Part shown: positions 11,847 through 20,645 of the stretch, piece after piece
How positions within the stretch are numbered: the first letter of the stretch is position 1
Layout of the letters: every line of letters starts with the position of its first letter
Source of the DNA: Pasteurella skyensis
GTDB lineage: Bacteria; Pseudomonadota; Gammaproteobacteria; Enterobacterales; Pasteurellaceae
Length of the DNA stretch: 64,000 bases
Reading direction: 5' to 3'
Assembly (NCBI RefSeq): GCF_013377295.1
Contig: NZ_CP016180.1
Coordinates: 124,001 to 188,000, forward strand
Position numbers and translations under genes: made by a program
Notes under the pieces: generated by a model
The model's input: the letters and a program-made list of their open reading frames with translations, nothing else
Told to the model about the DNA's origin: nothing
The model's database searches: none

Positions 11847-11880
11847 GCGGTCACATTTTAGTAAAAATTTACAATATTTT
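11845..11880 (+). repeat. DNA uptake signal sequence
   Basis: AAGCGGTCACATTTTAG followed by AAAAATTTACAATATTTT, immediately after the DUF2254 gene stop codon. Confidence 0.8.
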
Positions 11881-11900
11881 TAAAGACTAAGAGAAAAAAT

Positions 11901-11946
11901 AAAAGTTGCTTAACTCCTAATAAAATAAGAGGTTAAGCAACTTTTT
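11901..11946. terminator. bidirectional terminator
   Basis: AAGTTGCTTAAC and GTTAAGCAACTT form a perfect 12-bp stem with A-run and T-run flanks, between two convergent genes. Confidence 0.88.
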
Positions 11947-11959
11947 GATTATTTATAAA

Positions 11960-13252
11960 CTAAAGAAAAGCAAGTAATGGTGAAATACAAAGTAGTATTC
12001 CAGTAAATATAATTACATTTGTTGCTAATCCTTTATAATGGTGTAAATGTGGCATTTTATACACAAGATATGCAGGAATTAAACAGCCAACTAAACCAAA
12101 AATTGGGCTACAAATTGATGTAAAGCTCAAAATTGGGAAATTGGTGACGATTGTTCCCCAGCAAATAAGAATAATAAATGCAACAACCAGTTTATCAATA
12201 AGTGGTTTGTTTATATTTTCTTCTTCATATTTACGCAGTAAAACGTTCATTACAATACCTGTACAAGCTTCTCTAAATCCTAAGAATACCCCAAAGAAAG
12301 ATGTCACAATCGCAAAGATATTAATAACAATACCAGTAATCGTCGCCCAGCTACCTGGTATAAATTGAGCAATAATCGCTAATGATGAAATATTTTGCTC
12401 TTTTGCACTGATTGCTTGTTCTTGGCTAATTGCTAAAGTAAATGAAACTGCATAGAAGAATACCACTACGAATAAAATTACAAAAGAAACTCGCATTGCA
12501 CGTGATGCTTTATAGCGAGCCACTTCAATTGATTTTTCGTGTGAGCGGTAAGAAATTACCATTGGGCTTAAAGATTGTAAGAATAAAATAGACGTTAGAG
12601 TAAATGGAAGAGTAATAATGGCATCTTTTATCATACTTCCCCAATTTCCCATTGCTGGAATATTAGATAGATCCCAACGAGAAACAAGCAGAATACCCAT
12701 TATAGCAACCAGTGATAATACGGTAACTGCCATAAAACCAGATAATTTAAAGAGTAACTTCTCGCCTTTAGATGCAATAAAAGAAAGTACACAAATTAAA
12801 GCTAATCCATAGAAAATATTATCACTTAATTTGGTTTCTGTGATTCCAAAAGATTGTAGATAAGAGGCACTATCATTGGTTACCGCTAATGAATACACAA
12901 GCACCCAAATTACAAGCATAATAAAATATAAAACACCCAATCCAATTCCCCAGTTTTTACCAAGGTAACCTGAAATTACACCAGTATAATCGGTACATTT
13001 TTTAGATTCGGCAAGTGTGTTGATGAAAAGGTTTTGGAAAAGATATAAAGCAGGATAACCAATGAGAGCAGAAAGAAGGAAAACCCATATTCCCATTATT
13101 CCGACTTGCACAGGAAGAAAGACGATTCCAGCACCTATCGCCATCCCGATACTCATTACTATCCAGCCGATATCAACACTATCAAACTTAATAGCTTCTT
13201 TCCATTGCTGCTTTGTCATACCAGCTTTTTCGTAGTTTGTTTGATTACTCAT
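11960..13252 (-). CDS. HAAAP-family amino acid permease (serine/cysteine type, YhaO/CyuP-like)
   Basis: A multi-spanning inner-membrane transporter (about 11 hydrophobic segments) of the hydroxy/aromatic amino acid permease family. The N-terminal half carries the GMAIGAGIVFLP glycine-rich motif typical of the SdaC/YhaO/YhjV branch. The next gene upstream on the same strand is a Cys/Met PLP lyase, and a DecR-like Lrp regulator is divergent from that. Enteric CyuP (YhaO) imports cysteine under control of the same regulator family, so cysteine or serine is the most likely substrate. That substrate assignment is inferred from context, not visible in the protein. Confidence 0.8.
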   Translation of the reverse strand: MSNQTNYEKAGMTKQQWKEAIKFDSVDIGWIVMSIGMAIGAGIVFLPVQVGIMGIWVFLLSALIGYPALYLFQNLFINTLAESKKCTDYTGVISGYLGKNWGIGLGVLYFIMLVIWVLVYSLAVTNDSASYLQSFGITETKLSDNIFYGLALICVLSFIASKGEKLLFKLSGFMAVTVLSLVAIMGILLVSRWDLSNIPAMGNWGSMIKDAIITLPFTLTSILFLQSLSPMVISYRSHEKSIEVARYKASRAMRVSFVILFVVVFFYAVSFTLAISQEQAISAKEQNISSLAIIAQFIPGSWATITGIVINIFAIVTSFFGVFLGFREACTGIVMNVLLRKYEEENINKPLIDKLVVAFIILICWGTIVTNFPILSFTSICSPIFGLVGCLIPAYLVYKMPHLHHYKGLATNVIIFTGILLCISPLLAFL

Positions 13253-13346
13253 ACATTACTCCTTTATTATTAAAAAATTATTGTTTTATAATGCTGTATT
13301 AAGCAGTAATTTTTACATAAAAAGCACTGCTTGATTGTTAAACTAC

Positions 13347-14486
13347 TTAGATATTATCCAGTGCGTTTTTAATGTCCTCAATCAGATCGTCTGTGTCTTC
13401 AATACCAACTGATAAACGAACCAACCCTTCTGTAATACCTTGTTTTAATCTTTCTTCTTCAGGCACACTGGCGTGTGACATTTTTGCAGGATAAGAGAGT
13501 ATAGACTCCACTCCACCCAAGCTCACAGCAACGATAGGATATTCTAAGACTGATGTAAATTTCTTCGTATTTTCAATGCTACCTAAATCAAAAGAAAGCA
13601 CAGCCCCACCACTAGATGCTTGTTTTTTATGAATTTCATAGCCTTCGTGACTTTCTAAACCCGGATAGTAAACTTTTTTAACTTTAGGATGGTTTTCAAG
13701 TAGTTGAGCAATTTTTAATGCAGTTTGCGTGCTTTTCTCCATTCTAATTGCCATTGTTTTGATACCACGCATTACTAACCAACTTTCTTCAATACCTGGT
13801 AATCCACCTAGCATAATTTGTTGCTTGTGTAATTTTTCATAAAGCCCTTCATCATTGACTACTACAGCCCCTAAAATAACATCACTATGTCCATTTAAGA
13901 ATTTAGTTGCACTTTGAATCACAATATCTACTCCCATCGTAAGCGGTTGTTGATATTGTGGAGTCATAAATGTGTTATCAATAATAGTCAAAACATTATG
14001 TTTTTTTGCTATTTCAACCACACCTTGAATATCCGTTATTTTTAAAGTTGGGTTGGATGGGGTTTCCATATAAAAGGCTTTGGTATTTGGTTTAATCGCT
14101 TTTTCCCATTCTGCAAGATCTGTTTCATCAACGAAACTCACATCAATGCCAAAACGTGGAAGTAGATCACTAACTAGCTGGAATGTGCCACCGTAAACAT
14201 CTTTACACATTACGATATGATCACCTTTAGAAAACAGTAACAATACCGCAGAAATTGCTGCCACCCCAGACGCAAAAGCCACCGCATATTTTCCTTGTTC
14301 TAGGCTAGCGATGGCTTCTTCTAATGCTTCACGAGTAGGATTACCAAATCTCGAATACATATATTTTTGTAAATTATCAATCTCTTTCTGATGAAAGGTT
14401 GATGCTTGGCAAATAGAAATGGACGATGCCCCTGTTTCAGGATCGAGCATATTATAGCCGTGTAAAACTTGAGTTCCAAATTTCAT
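13347..14486 (-). CDS. Cys/Met-metabolism PLP enzyme (cystathionine/cysteine lyase type)
   Basis: Fold-type I PLP enzyme of the cystathionine gamma-lyase / methionine gamma-lyase group, 379 aa. The PLP lysine is K195 in QSATKFLNGHSD, with D170 in the IIDNTF segment. The tail SLGGVESILSYPAKMSHA is typical of gamma-lyases. It lies with an HAAAP permease on one side and a DecR-like cysteine-responsive regulator on the other. I infer a role in releasing sulfide from cysteine or in degrading related sulfur amino acids. MetB-like (gamma-synthase) activity cannot be excluded by sequence alone. An uptake core lies inside the gene near 13936. Confidence 0.85.
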   Translation of the reverse strand: MKFGTQVLHGYNMLDPETGASSISICQASTFHQKEIDNLQKYMYSRFGNPTREALEEAIASLEQGKYAVAFASGVAAISAVLLLFSKGDHIVMCKDVYGGTFQLVSDLLPRFGIDVSFVDETDLAEWEKAIKPNTKAFYMETPSNPTLKITDIQGVVEIAKKHNVLTIIDNTFMTPQYQQPLTMGVDIVIQSATKFLNGHSDVILGAVVVNDEGLYEKLHKQQIMLGGLPGIEESWLVMRGIKTMAIRMEKSTQTALKIAQLLENHPKVKKVYYPGLESHEGYEIHKKQASSGGAVLSFDLGSIENTKKFTSVLEYPIVAVSLGGVESILSYPAKMSHASVPEEERLKQGITEGLVRLSVGIEDTDDLIEDIKNALDNI

Positions 14487-14678
14487 AAAACCACCTCTTT
14501 TTTGTTTGTTAGTTATTATTAGTAGTGCAATTATACTCTCAAACAGCCAAAAAATTTTTCTCCATTTTTACTTGATTTCCACAAATTTTAAAATAAAATT
14601 CTAATATGCTTTCTATATAGAGAATATTTTCCTACAACTAAACGAACTTATGATTTTCATCATTTAAGGATAATTACA
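14487..14678. promoter_or_regulatory. divergent promoter region of the cysteine module
   Basis: 192 A/T-rich bases between the PLP lyase (minus) and the Lrp-type regulator (plus). By analogy with DecR/CyuR it should hold the regulator binding sites and both promoters. I cannot point to a specific operator with confidence. Confidence 0.45.
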
Positions 14679-15140
14679 GTGTACAGACTTGATAAAATAG
14701 ATAGACAGATTCTAAGGTTATTACAAAAAGATGCCTCTATTTCGATTACAGATTTAGCGGAAAAGGTCAATTTAACGACTACACCTTGTTGGCGACGTAT
14801 CCATCGCCTTGAAGAACTTAAAATTATTAGTAATCGAGTTGTATTGATAGATGCAAATAAAGTGGATTTAAGTCTTATTGGCTTTGTTCGAATAAAAACA
14901 AGAGATCACTCTGCACAATGGTATCACAAGTTCTCAAAAACAATTATAGATTTTCCTGAAGTGACTGCTTTTTATCGAATGGCAGGAGAATATGATTATT
15001 TAATGCAAGTACGAGTGAAAGATATTCACGCTTTTGATATTTTCTATAAAAAATTAGTAAGAGAAGTAGAAGGTTTAACAGATGTGACTTCTACATTTGC
15101 GATGGAAGAGCTTAAACATACATATGAATTACCCATTTAA
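14679..15140 (+). CDS. decR: Lrp/AsnC-family regulator, DecR/CyuR-like
   Basis: A 153-aa regulator with an N-terminal winged helix-turn-helix (about residues 5-60) and a C-terminal ligand-binding RAM domain. Several stretches recall E. coli DecR (YbaO, now CyuR) as I remember it: NLTTTPCWRRIHRLEEL, MAGEYDYLMQVRV, and the closing DVTSTFAMEELK. That protein activates cysteine uptake and detoxification genes when cysteine is present. The start is GTG with TAAGGA 8 bases upstream. Its divergence from a lyase and permease pair fits the same role. Confidence 0.82.
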   Translation: MYRLDKIDRQILRLLQKDASISITDLAEKVNLTTTPCWRRIHRLEELKIISNRVVLIDANKVDLSLIGFVRIKTRDHSAQWYHKFSKTIIDFPEVTAFYRMAGEYDYLMQVRVKDIHAFDIFYKKLVREVEGLTDVTSTFAMEELKHTYELPI

Positions 15141-15156
15141 CTAAAAAATTATTAAA

Positions 15157-16290
15157 ATGAAAATCTTAATTGCACCTGATTCATTTAAAGAGAGCCTAAC
15201 GGCATTAGAAGTCGCCAATGCGATTGAAGAAGGCTTTGTACGAATATATCCAGAGGCAGAATACATCAAAATTCCAATGGCTGATGGTGGAGAAGGAACG
15301 GTGCAATCTTTAATTGATGCAACACAAGGTGAGCTGATTGAAGTTAAAGTAACCGCTCCTTTAGGTAATAAAGTAAATAGTTTCTTTGGATTATCTAGCG
15401 ATCACAAAACCGCCTTTATTGAAATGTCAGCAGCGTCAGGATTACACCTCGTACCAACTACACAACGCAACCCTTTAAAAACCACCTCTTTTGGCACAGG
15501 GGAATTAATAAAAGCGGCATTAGATTATGGGATAGAAAAAATTATTCTCGGTATTGGTGGCAGTGCAACCAATGATGGTGGAGTGGGAATGCTACAAGCT
15601 CTAGGTGCGAAGTTTTTAAACACATTATGTCAGGATATTGGTTTTGGAGGTGAATGTTTAGCAGAAATAGTGGATATTGATTTATCTAGGTTAGATCCTC
15701 GTCTAAAGAATATTCAATTTGAGGTTGCTTGTGATGTAAATAATCCATTATGTGGTGAGAACGGTGCAAGTGCTATTTTCTCCCCACAAAAAGGAGCGAC
15801 ACCTGAAATGGTTAAACAATTAGATTTTGCTTTAAACCACTTTGCGAATATTGTACAACAACAGTTACAGCTTGACATTAAACATAAGAAAGGAGCTGGT
15901 GCGGCAGGAGGAATGGGTGGTGGCTTATTACTGTTGCCAAATGTAAATTTAAAAGCCGGTGTGGATATTGTGATTGAGGCAACATCATTAGCAAGCTATG
16001 TTGAACAAGCTGATTTAGTCATCACAGGTGAAGGCAGAATGGATGCTCAAAGTATTTATGGTAAAACGCCCATTGGTGTTGCGAAAATTGCAAAGCAATT
16101 TAATAAGCCAGTGATTGCCATTGTAGGTTGCTTGAGTGAAGATTACGAGGTGGTTTATCAATATGGAATTGACAGTGTTTTTCCTATTATTCATCGTCTA
16201 GGAACATTGGAAGAGGTTTTACAACAGGGAAAACTCAATCTTATTTCTACAGCTCAAAATGTAGCGAGGTTATATAAATTCTCTTATTAG
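15157..16290 (+). CDS. glycerate 2-kinase (GarK/GlxK family)
   Basis: Type I glycerate kinase that phosphorylates glycerate for entry into glycolysis. The start MKILIAPDSFKESLTA, the motif MADGGEGTVQSL, and the segments GIGGSATNDGGVGMLQALG and ITGEGRMDAQS are family hallmarks. Length 377 aa is normal. It begins 16 bases after the regulator stop and has no clear ribosome site, so translation may be coupled. A functional link with the cysteine module is not obvious. Serine degradation could in principle feed glycerate, but no such enzyme is seen here. Confidence 0.92.
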   Translation: MKILIAPDSFKESLTALEVANAIEEGFVRIYPEAEYIKIPMADGGEGTVQSLIDATQGELIEVKVTAPLGNKVNSFFGLSSDHKTAFIEMSAASGLHLVPTTQRNPLKTTSFGTGELIKAALDYGIEKIILGIGGSATNDGGVGMLQALGAKFLNTLCQDIGFGGECLAEIVDIDLSRLDPRLKNIQFEVACDVNNPLCGENGASAIFSPQKGATPEMVKQLDFALNHFANIVQQQLQLDIKHKKGAGAAGGMGGGLLLLPNVNLKAGVDIVIEATSLASYVEQADLVITGEGRMDAQSIYGKTPIGVAKIAKQFNKPVIAIVGCLSEDYEVVYQYGIDSVFPIIHRLGTLEEVLQQGKLNLISTAQNVARLYKFSY

Positions 16291-16296
16291 TATGAT

Positions 16297-16358
16297 AAGC
16301 GGTAAGATTGTCACATAAATTTGCAAATTTTCGTTTGGATCGTACCGCTTGGTTTTCT
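16297..16358 (+). terminator. paired inverted uptake sequences after the glycerate kinase
   Basis: AAGCGGTA and TACCGCTT form an 8-bp stem around an A/T loop containing AAATTTGCAAATTTT. GGTTTTCTTTT follows. This is probably both an uptake signal pair and a transcription stop. Confidence 0.65.
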
Positions 16359-16363
16359 TTTAG

Positions 16364-16501
16364 CTATTTGGAGTTTTTGAACGTAATAGCAGGGTTTGTA
16401 CTGAGACTATTCCAGACGGCAAGAAACAGACATTACAGGCGGTTATTCTAGGCAAGGTTTCTATTGATAGTGTTATTTACAGTGATGGTTATAATGGTTA
16501 G
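16364..16501 (+). pseudogene. remnant of an IS1595-family (IS1016-like) transposase
   Basis: A 45-codon open stretch without a start codon translates to LFGVFERNSRV, then TETIPDGKKQTLQAV, then VSIDSVIYSDGYNG and a stop. This resembles the part of IS1595-group transposases around the catalytic YSDG/YxD region. No intact 5' or 3' portion or terminal repeat is seen. It marks an old insertion and deletion event at the left edge of an accessory segment. Confidence 0.65.
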
Positions 16502-16502
16502 G

Positions 16503-16694
16503 CTAGAGCTTAAAAAATATGTTGAAGAAGAAGAAGGTTATATTGAACTTAGTCTTAGTGCGGCTAGATCATTTGGTGATCATCTATTCTGAAAAACCTG
16601 TCTCCATAATCTAGGCGAAGATGTTAGCAGTCTTTGGGGTAGTTTTTGGGCAGACTATTTTGAAAATCATATTACGTATAAAAAGAGAGGTTGA
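16503..16694 (+). pseudogene. C-terminal fragment of an unknown protein
   Basis: A frame that is open except for one TGA at 16590. It encodes LELKKYVEEEEGYIELS near its start and SSLWGSFWADYFENHIT near its end. Its stop codon overlaps the region just before the next gene's ATG, as operon neighbours often do. It directly abuts the transposase scrap, so the 5' part was probably deleted. I do not recognise the family. Confidence 0.45.
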
Positions 16695-16696
16695 AA

Positions 16697-17620
16697 ATGG
16701 CAAAGGAAAAAACATTAGAAGAATGTATCAAAGACGGCTATACCCCTGATACCATTGCCCGTAATATTAAACGACTGGACGATGATGTCATTGAAATCCG
16801 CCGTTATAATGACGGTAATTTTAAAGCCGATGGCGCATGGATATGGTTTATTGTGGTTTTATGTTTAATGGTCACAAGCATTATCACACAGGATAGGATT
16901 TATCGTGATATGCAATGGGCAATTTCTCCTGATATATATCTAAAACCTCATTATGAAGACCTTCGAGGCGTTTATGAAAGACAAGGGGCTTTGGATGAAT
17001 TTAGGTCTTATGAAGAATATCGCAAAGGTATGGTAAGAGAGCATAGTTATGCCCGCTACACAGGGGCATTTTTTATTGCTTTACCGATATTATTATTTTT
17101 ATGGGTTGCCTCACCGAAATGGCGACCATTGCGTATTGATAGAAGACGGCGTTTAGTGTATTTCGTTAATTTTGGGCAATTATATATTGACAGGTATCCT
17201 GATTATGCCCGCCAGCATCATAAGGTGATGGAATATCTTGATACCGATATGCATCAGCCGTGGATACGCCACCCTTGTGACGGTGGTTTACGTTTTACTT
17301 TATCGCATGCTAAAAAACCAACGACGCGTCGGTTTAGCGTTGGGATTTTTAAACCTGCTTGTCCATTTCAAAATCACGTCTTAAAGGCTTTTTTAAATGA
17401 CTATTTAAGCACCGATAACCCTGAGGCATATCAACATTATTTTAAAAAAACAGGTCGAATTAAAACTGATTTTATTAACTTTTTTTATCAATTTACGCTG
17501 TTCCCGACACGGGGCTATAATGAAGAACGCACCGAAAGACAAATTCAGGAATGGTTGCAGAAAAATCCCGAAGATGAACATTTTGACTATGGTCTTCTTG
17601 ATAATAGGGATAATAAATAG
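16697..17620 (+). CDS. hypothetical membrane protein
   Basis: I do not recognise this protein. It is about 307 aa with two hydrophobic segments (about residues 48-66 and 123-143). A long soluble C-terminal part is rich in Arg, Tyr and His. A stretch RPLRIDRRRRLVYF follows the second membrane segment. The ATG has AGAGAGG 6 bases upstream, so I prefer it to a TTG six bases earlier. It follows a broken gene fragment and precedes a second membrane protein, all in a segment bounded by an IS remnant. Such pairs can be orphan immunity or accessory proteins, but no motif here proves that. Confidence 0.65.
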   Translation: MAKEKTLEECIKDGYTPDTIARNIKRLDDDVIEIRRYNDGNFKADGAWIWFIVVLCLMVTSIITQDRIYRDMQWAISPDIYLKPHYEDLRGVYERQGALDEFRSYEEYRKGMVREHSYARYTGAFFIALPILLFLWVASPKWRPLRIDRRRRLVYFVNFGQLYIDRYPDYARQHHKVMEYLDTDMHQPWIRHPCDGGLRFTLSHAKKPTTRRFSVGIFKPACPFQNHVLKAFLNDYLSTDNPEAYQHYFKKTGRIKTDFINFFYQFTLFPTRGYNEERTERQIQEWLQKNPEDEHFDYGLLDNRDNK

Positions 17621-17722
17621 TGGTTTAGAATAATGATAAAGAGACTGTTTTATTCATCTTCCTCGTAAATTTCACGATTTACGAAGTTTTTTACATTAAA
17701 ATTAATTAACGAGGATCTTAAA

Positions 17723-18334
17723 ATGAATATTAAACAATTAGACGCAGTATTGGGTGATGAAGAAGACACGATTTCAAGAATGGCAAATGATTTAGAGAGA
17801 GGTGAAAAGCAGATGAAAGAAATAGAAATAGAATATATGGCTACGCTTAAAGATCATCTTGAAGCTTATACAACTTATGAAAAAACGACAGTGTTTCATA
17901 AAGTAGATAAAGTTGTGGCCATCCTTGCAATGCTTTTTGGGGTGTCACTGGGTATATATACATTCTACATTCATTTATCTGATGAATTTATTATTTACGC
18001 CTTTCTTTTTATTTTAATTGGTCTACTTGATTTTATGGGATTTCTTGCAATTGGAAAGCTTATATATATCATCAGATTTAAAATGACAGATAAGTTTAAG
18101 CATATTCAAAAAGTAAGATTTTCCAATACAGGGATTCATTATGAAACGAACAATATAAAATCTGATATTGAATGGCGTTTTTATAACGATTTTTTAGAAA
18201 GTGACAATACTTTAATTTTAATAGTTGGGAAAAAACAATATTCTGTTATTCCTAAATCAAGTTTCAATGAGGGAGATTATATAATTTTAAAGGATTTTCT
18301 AGTAGAAGAGTTTAATCAACGCCAAATAAAATAG
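17723..18334 (+). CDS. hypothetical membrane protein with a YcxB-like C-terminal region
   Basis: A 203-aa protein. A charged N-terminal region (residues 1-55) is followed by two hydrophobic segments (about 67-85 and 92-113). The C-terminal part has alternating beta-like residues, IEWRFYNDFLES and QYSVIPKSSF, which recall the YcxB-like domain. A ribosome site (ACGAGGATC) precedes the ATG. It lies about 100 bases after another membrane protein. Function is unknown. Confidence 0.65.
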   Translation: MNIKQLDAVLGDEEDTISRMANDLERGEKQMKEIEIEYMATLKDHLEAYTTYEKTTVFHKVDKVVAILAMLFGVSLGIYTFYIHLSDEFIIYAFLFILIGLLDFMGFLAIGKLIYIIRFKMTDKFKHIQKVRFSNTGIHYETNNIKSDIEWRFYNDFLESDNTLILIVGKKQYSVIPKSSFNEGDYIILKDFLVEEFNQRQIK

Positions 18335-18368
18335 CGGTACGATGTGATTAGAAATTTGCAAATTTTTT

Positions 18369-18410
18369 ATGAACCCTAAAGTAATCTCTAACTTTAGGGT
18401 TCTCTTCAAT
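18369..18410. terminator. bidirectional terminator
   Basis: GAACCCTAAAGT and ACTTTAGGGTTC form a perfect 12-bp stem with an 8-base loop and a T-rich tail, between convergent genes. An uptake sequence (AGCGGTACGATG with AAATTTGCAAATTTTTT) lies just before it. Confidence 0.85.
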
Positions 18411-18413
18411 TTT

Positions 18414-19337
18414 TTAAATTCGATTCAAATGATACCAATGAGCAAGTAAAACACCACTGTTTACTGCTACATTAAGCCCACTTTGTAGAGGATTAACCAC
18501 TGAAAGTTGAACTGTAGTATCTTCTGGATAGTCGATTTCATTAGAAATAATTTCACTAAGAACAAAAACAACTTTATTCGCTATTTTTGTTTTAAAAAAG
18601 AAAGGTGTTTTTTTATTATGTGTTAAATGAATAATCTGATACCCTGCTTTTCTTAATTGGGTAAGTGCTATTTGCTTATGTTTAGTTTCTAATACACGAA
18701 CAAATTCCAATCCACCTTCTGCTACACGTGCCGAATTGCTAGAATTTATAATATTACTATTTTCCGTAATGATTCCTTTTACACCATAGAAAGCGCAGGT
18801 TCTGATGATTCCACCAATATTTTGAGCGTTATTTACATCATCTAATAATATCAGGCAATCCTGTTGCTTTAAGACACTAAGATAACCCTCCAGAGAAAAT
18901 GTTTTGGCTTTTTTGACAAGTAAACAAATACCGCCGTGATGCTCAGTACCAGTAACCTTCATTAATTCTTCATTATCAACAATATGGTACGCTTTTTTAT
19001 TTTCAGCAAGGTAACTTAATAAATCGCCTTGTTTTTTCGCCATTGCAATGGTTGCCCATAAACGAACGATAGAGTCAGGGCGTTGGTTAAAAACAGCATT
19101 GCAACTATTTTCACCATACACTTTCATTTCCTCATTGCGATTTTTACGAATCTTTTCAGGCGCTCGAGGAGATAATGCTCCCGTTTGTTTTTCACTGCCT
19201 TTTACTCGAATCGTCACTTTTCCCTCTAATGTGCCAGCTTTTTTAGCTACACGAGAATAGTTATGTTTAGGTTGTTGATCAGTCTTTGATTTAAATGCTT
19301 TGTGTTCACGAGTTTTGAACTTTGGTTTATGGTTCAT
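18414..19337 (-). CDS. yfiF: SpoU-family (TrmH-like) rRNA/tRNA methyltransferase, YfiF type
   Basis: A 307-aa protein. A basic, disordered N-terminal region (about 1-75) is followed by a SpoU substrate-binding domain and then a SPOUT methyltransferase domain. Motif 1 is NAQNIGGIIRTCAFYG, motif 2 is around VFVLSEI, and motif 3 is VNPLQSGLNVAVNSGVLL. The layout matches E. coli YfiF, a predicted 2'-O-methyltransferase whose target is not established. Confidence 0.85.
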   Translation of the reverse strand: MNHKPKFKTREHKAFKSKTDQQPKHNYSRVAKKAGTLEGKVTIRVKGSEKQTGALSPRAPEKIRKNRNEEMKVYGENSCNAVFNQRPDSIVRLWATIAMAKKQGDLLSYLAENKKAYHIVDNEELMKVTGTEHHGGICLLVKKAKTFSLEGYLSVLKQQDCLILLDDVNNAQNIGGIIRTCAFYGVKGIITENSNIINSSNSARVAEGGLEFVRVLETKHKQIALTQLRKAGYQIIHLTHNKKTPFFFKTKIANKVVFVLSEIISNEIDYPEDTTVQLSVVNPLQSGLNVAVNSGVLLAHWYHLNRI

Positions 19338-19511
19338 ATAATGTTCTCTAATAGGGAATAATTAATTTCTATTATAGCAAGTGAGAACTTACTTTTTATA
19401 GAAGTTTTGTAAAAAATAGTGAAAATGTGACCGCTTATCATAGAAAAGACAGTGATTGCGAGTTATACTGACAACGGATTGTAATAATTATTTTAATTTG
19501 AGGATATAAAA

Positions 19512-20555
19512 TTGAAAAAATTCATCAAAATGCTTTTCTCCACCACCATTGCATTAGGTGTAACATTATCTGCACAAGCAACAGATAAACTTTATGTGTA
19601 CAACTGGACAGAGTACGTTCCTTCTTCATTGTTAGCACAATTTACCGAAGAAACGGGTATTGAAGTTATTTATTCTACTTTTGAAAGTAATGAAGAAATG
19701 TATTCAAAACTAAAACTCACTCAAGGAACGAGTGGCTATGATATCATTTTTCCTTCAAGCTATTATGTGAGCAAAATGGCAAAAGAAGGTATGCTAGAAA
19801 AATTAGATAAAACTAAATTAACTAATTTTAAATATGTGAGCAAAGAATTAATGGGACAAAGCTTTGACCCTAAAAATGATTATTCACTACCTTATATTTT
19901 TGGTTTAACAGGTATTGGCGTCAATAAAGCAGAAATTGATCCAGCCAAAGTAACAAGTTGGGCAGATTTATGGAAGCCTGAATATAAAGGGTTACTACAA
20001 CTCACGAATGACTCCCGAGAAGTGTTTCATATGGCGCTCTTATTAGATGGAAAATCACCAAACACAACCAATCCAGAAGAGATTAAAACTGCTTATGAGC
20101 GTTTAACAAGTTTAATTCCAAATGTCTTAACCTTTAATTCTGATGCACCTGAAATGCCATTTTTACAAGGCGAAGTATCAATCGGAATGATTTGGAATGG
20201 CTCTGCATATTTAGGAAAAAAAGAAGATCCAAACTTAACTTTTGTTTATCCAAAAGAGGGTGTGATTGTATGGATGGATAACTACGCCATTCCAAAAACT
20301 GCTAAAAATAAAGCCGCTGCCTATAAATTTATTGACTTCTTACTACGCCCAGAAAGTGCAAAAGTGATAATTGAAAAATTAGGTTTCTCAATGCCAAACG
20401 AAGGTGTAAGAGAGTTACTAACCCCAGAACAATTAGCGGATAAAGTATTATTCCCACCAAAAGCAGAACTTGAAAAAGGTATTTCTCAAGCAGATGTAGG
20501 TGATGCGATTGAAGTGTATGAAAAATACTGGAATAAATTAAGAACCAGTAACTAG
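19512..20555 (+). CDS. potD: spermidine/putrescine-binding periplasmic protein, PotD-like (copy 1)
   Basis: Substrate-binding protein of a polyamine ABC transporter, 347 aa with a cleavable signal peptide ending near AQA. The mature protein starts [13 protein letters not shown], and the tryptophan and acidic residues of the polyamine pocket are present ([16 protein letters not shown]). The start is TTG with TTGAGGA 8 bases upstream; no better ATG is present. No potABC genes are nearby. A second potD lies about 17 kb downstream. The two copies share architecture but are clearly diverged. Confidence 0.9.
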   Translation: MKKFIKMLFSTTIALGVTLSAQATDKLYVYNWTEYVPSSLLAQFTEETGIEVIYSTFESNEEMYSKLKLTQGTSGYDIIFPSSYYVSKMAKEGMLEKLDKTKLTNFKYVSKELMGQSFDPKNDYSLPYIFGLTGIGVNKAEIDPAKVTSWADLWKPEYKGLLQLTNDSREVFHMALLLDGKSPNTTNPEEIKTAYERLTSLIPNVLTFNSDAPEMPFLQGEVSIGMIWNGSAYLGKKEDPNLTFVYPKEGVIVWMDNYAIPKTAKNKAAAYKFIDFLLRPESAKVIIEKLGFSMPNEGVRELLTPEQLADKVLFPPKAELEKGISQADVGDAIEVYEKYWNKLRTSN

Positions 20556-20578
20556 TCAATTATTATTTAGTTTTGTAT

Positions 20579-20633
20579 AAAAGCAACAAGCGGTTAGATT
20601 TTAATAAAAATTTACAATTTGTTGCTTTTTTAA
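20579..20633 (+). terminator. terminator after potD with an uptake sequence in its loop
   Basis: AAAGCAACAA pairs with TTGTTGCTTT and a T run follows. The loop is an uptake signal (ACAAGCGGTTAGATTTT with an A/T tail). Confidence 0.8.
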
Positions 20634-20645
20634 TGGAGATAATAG

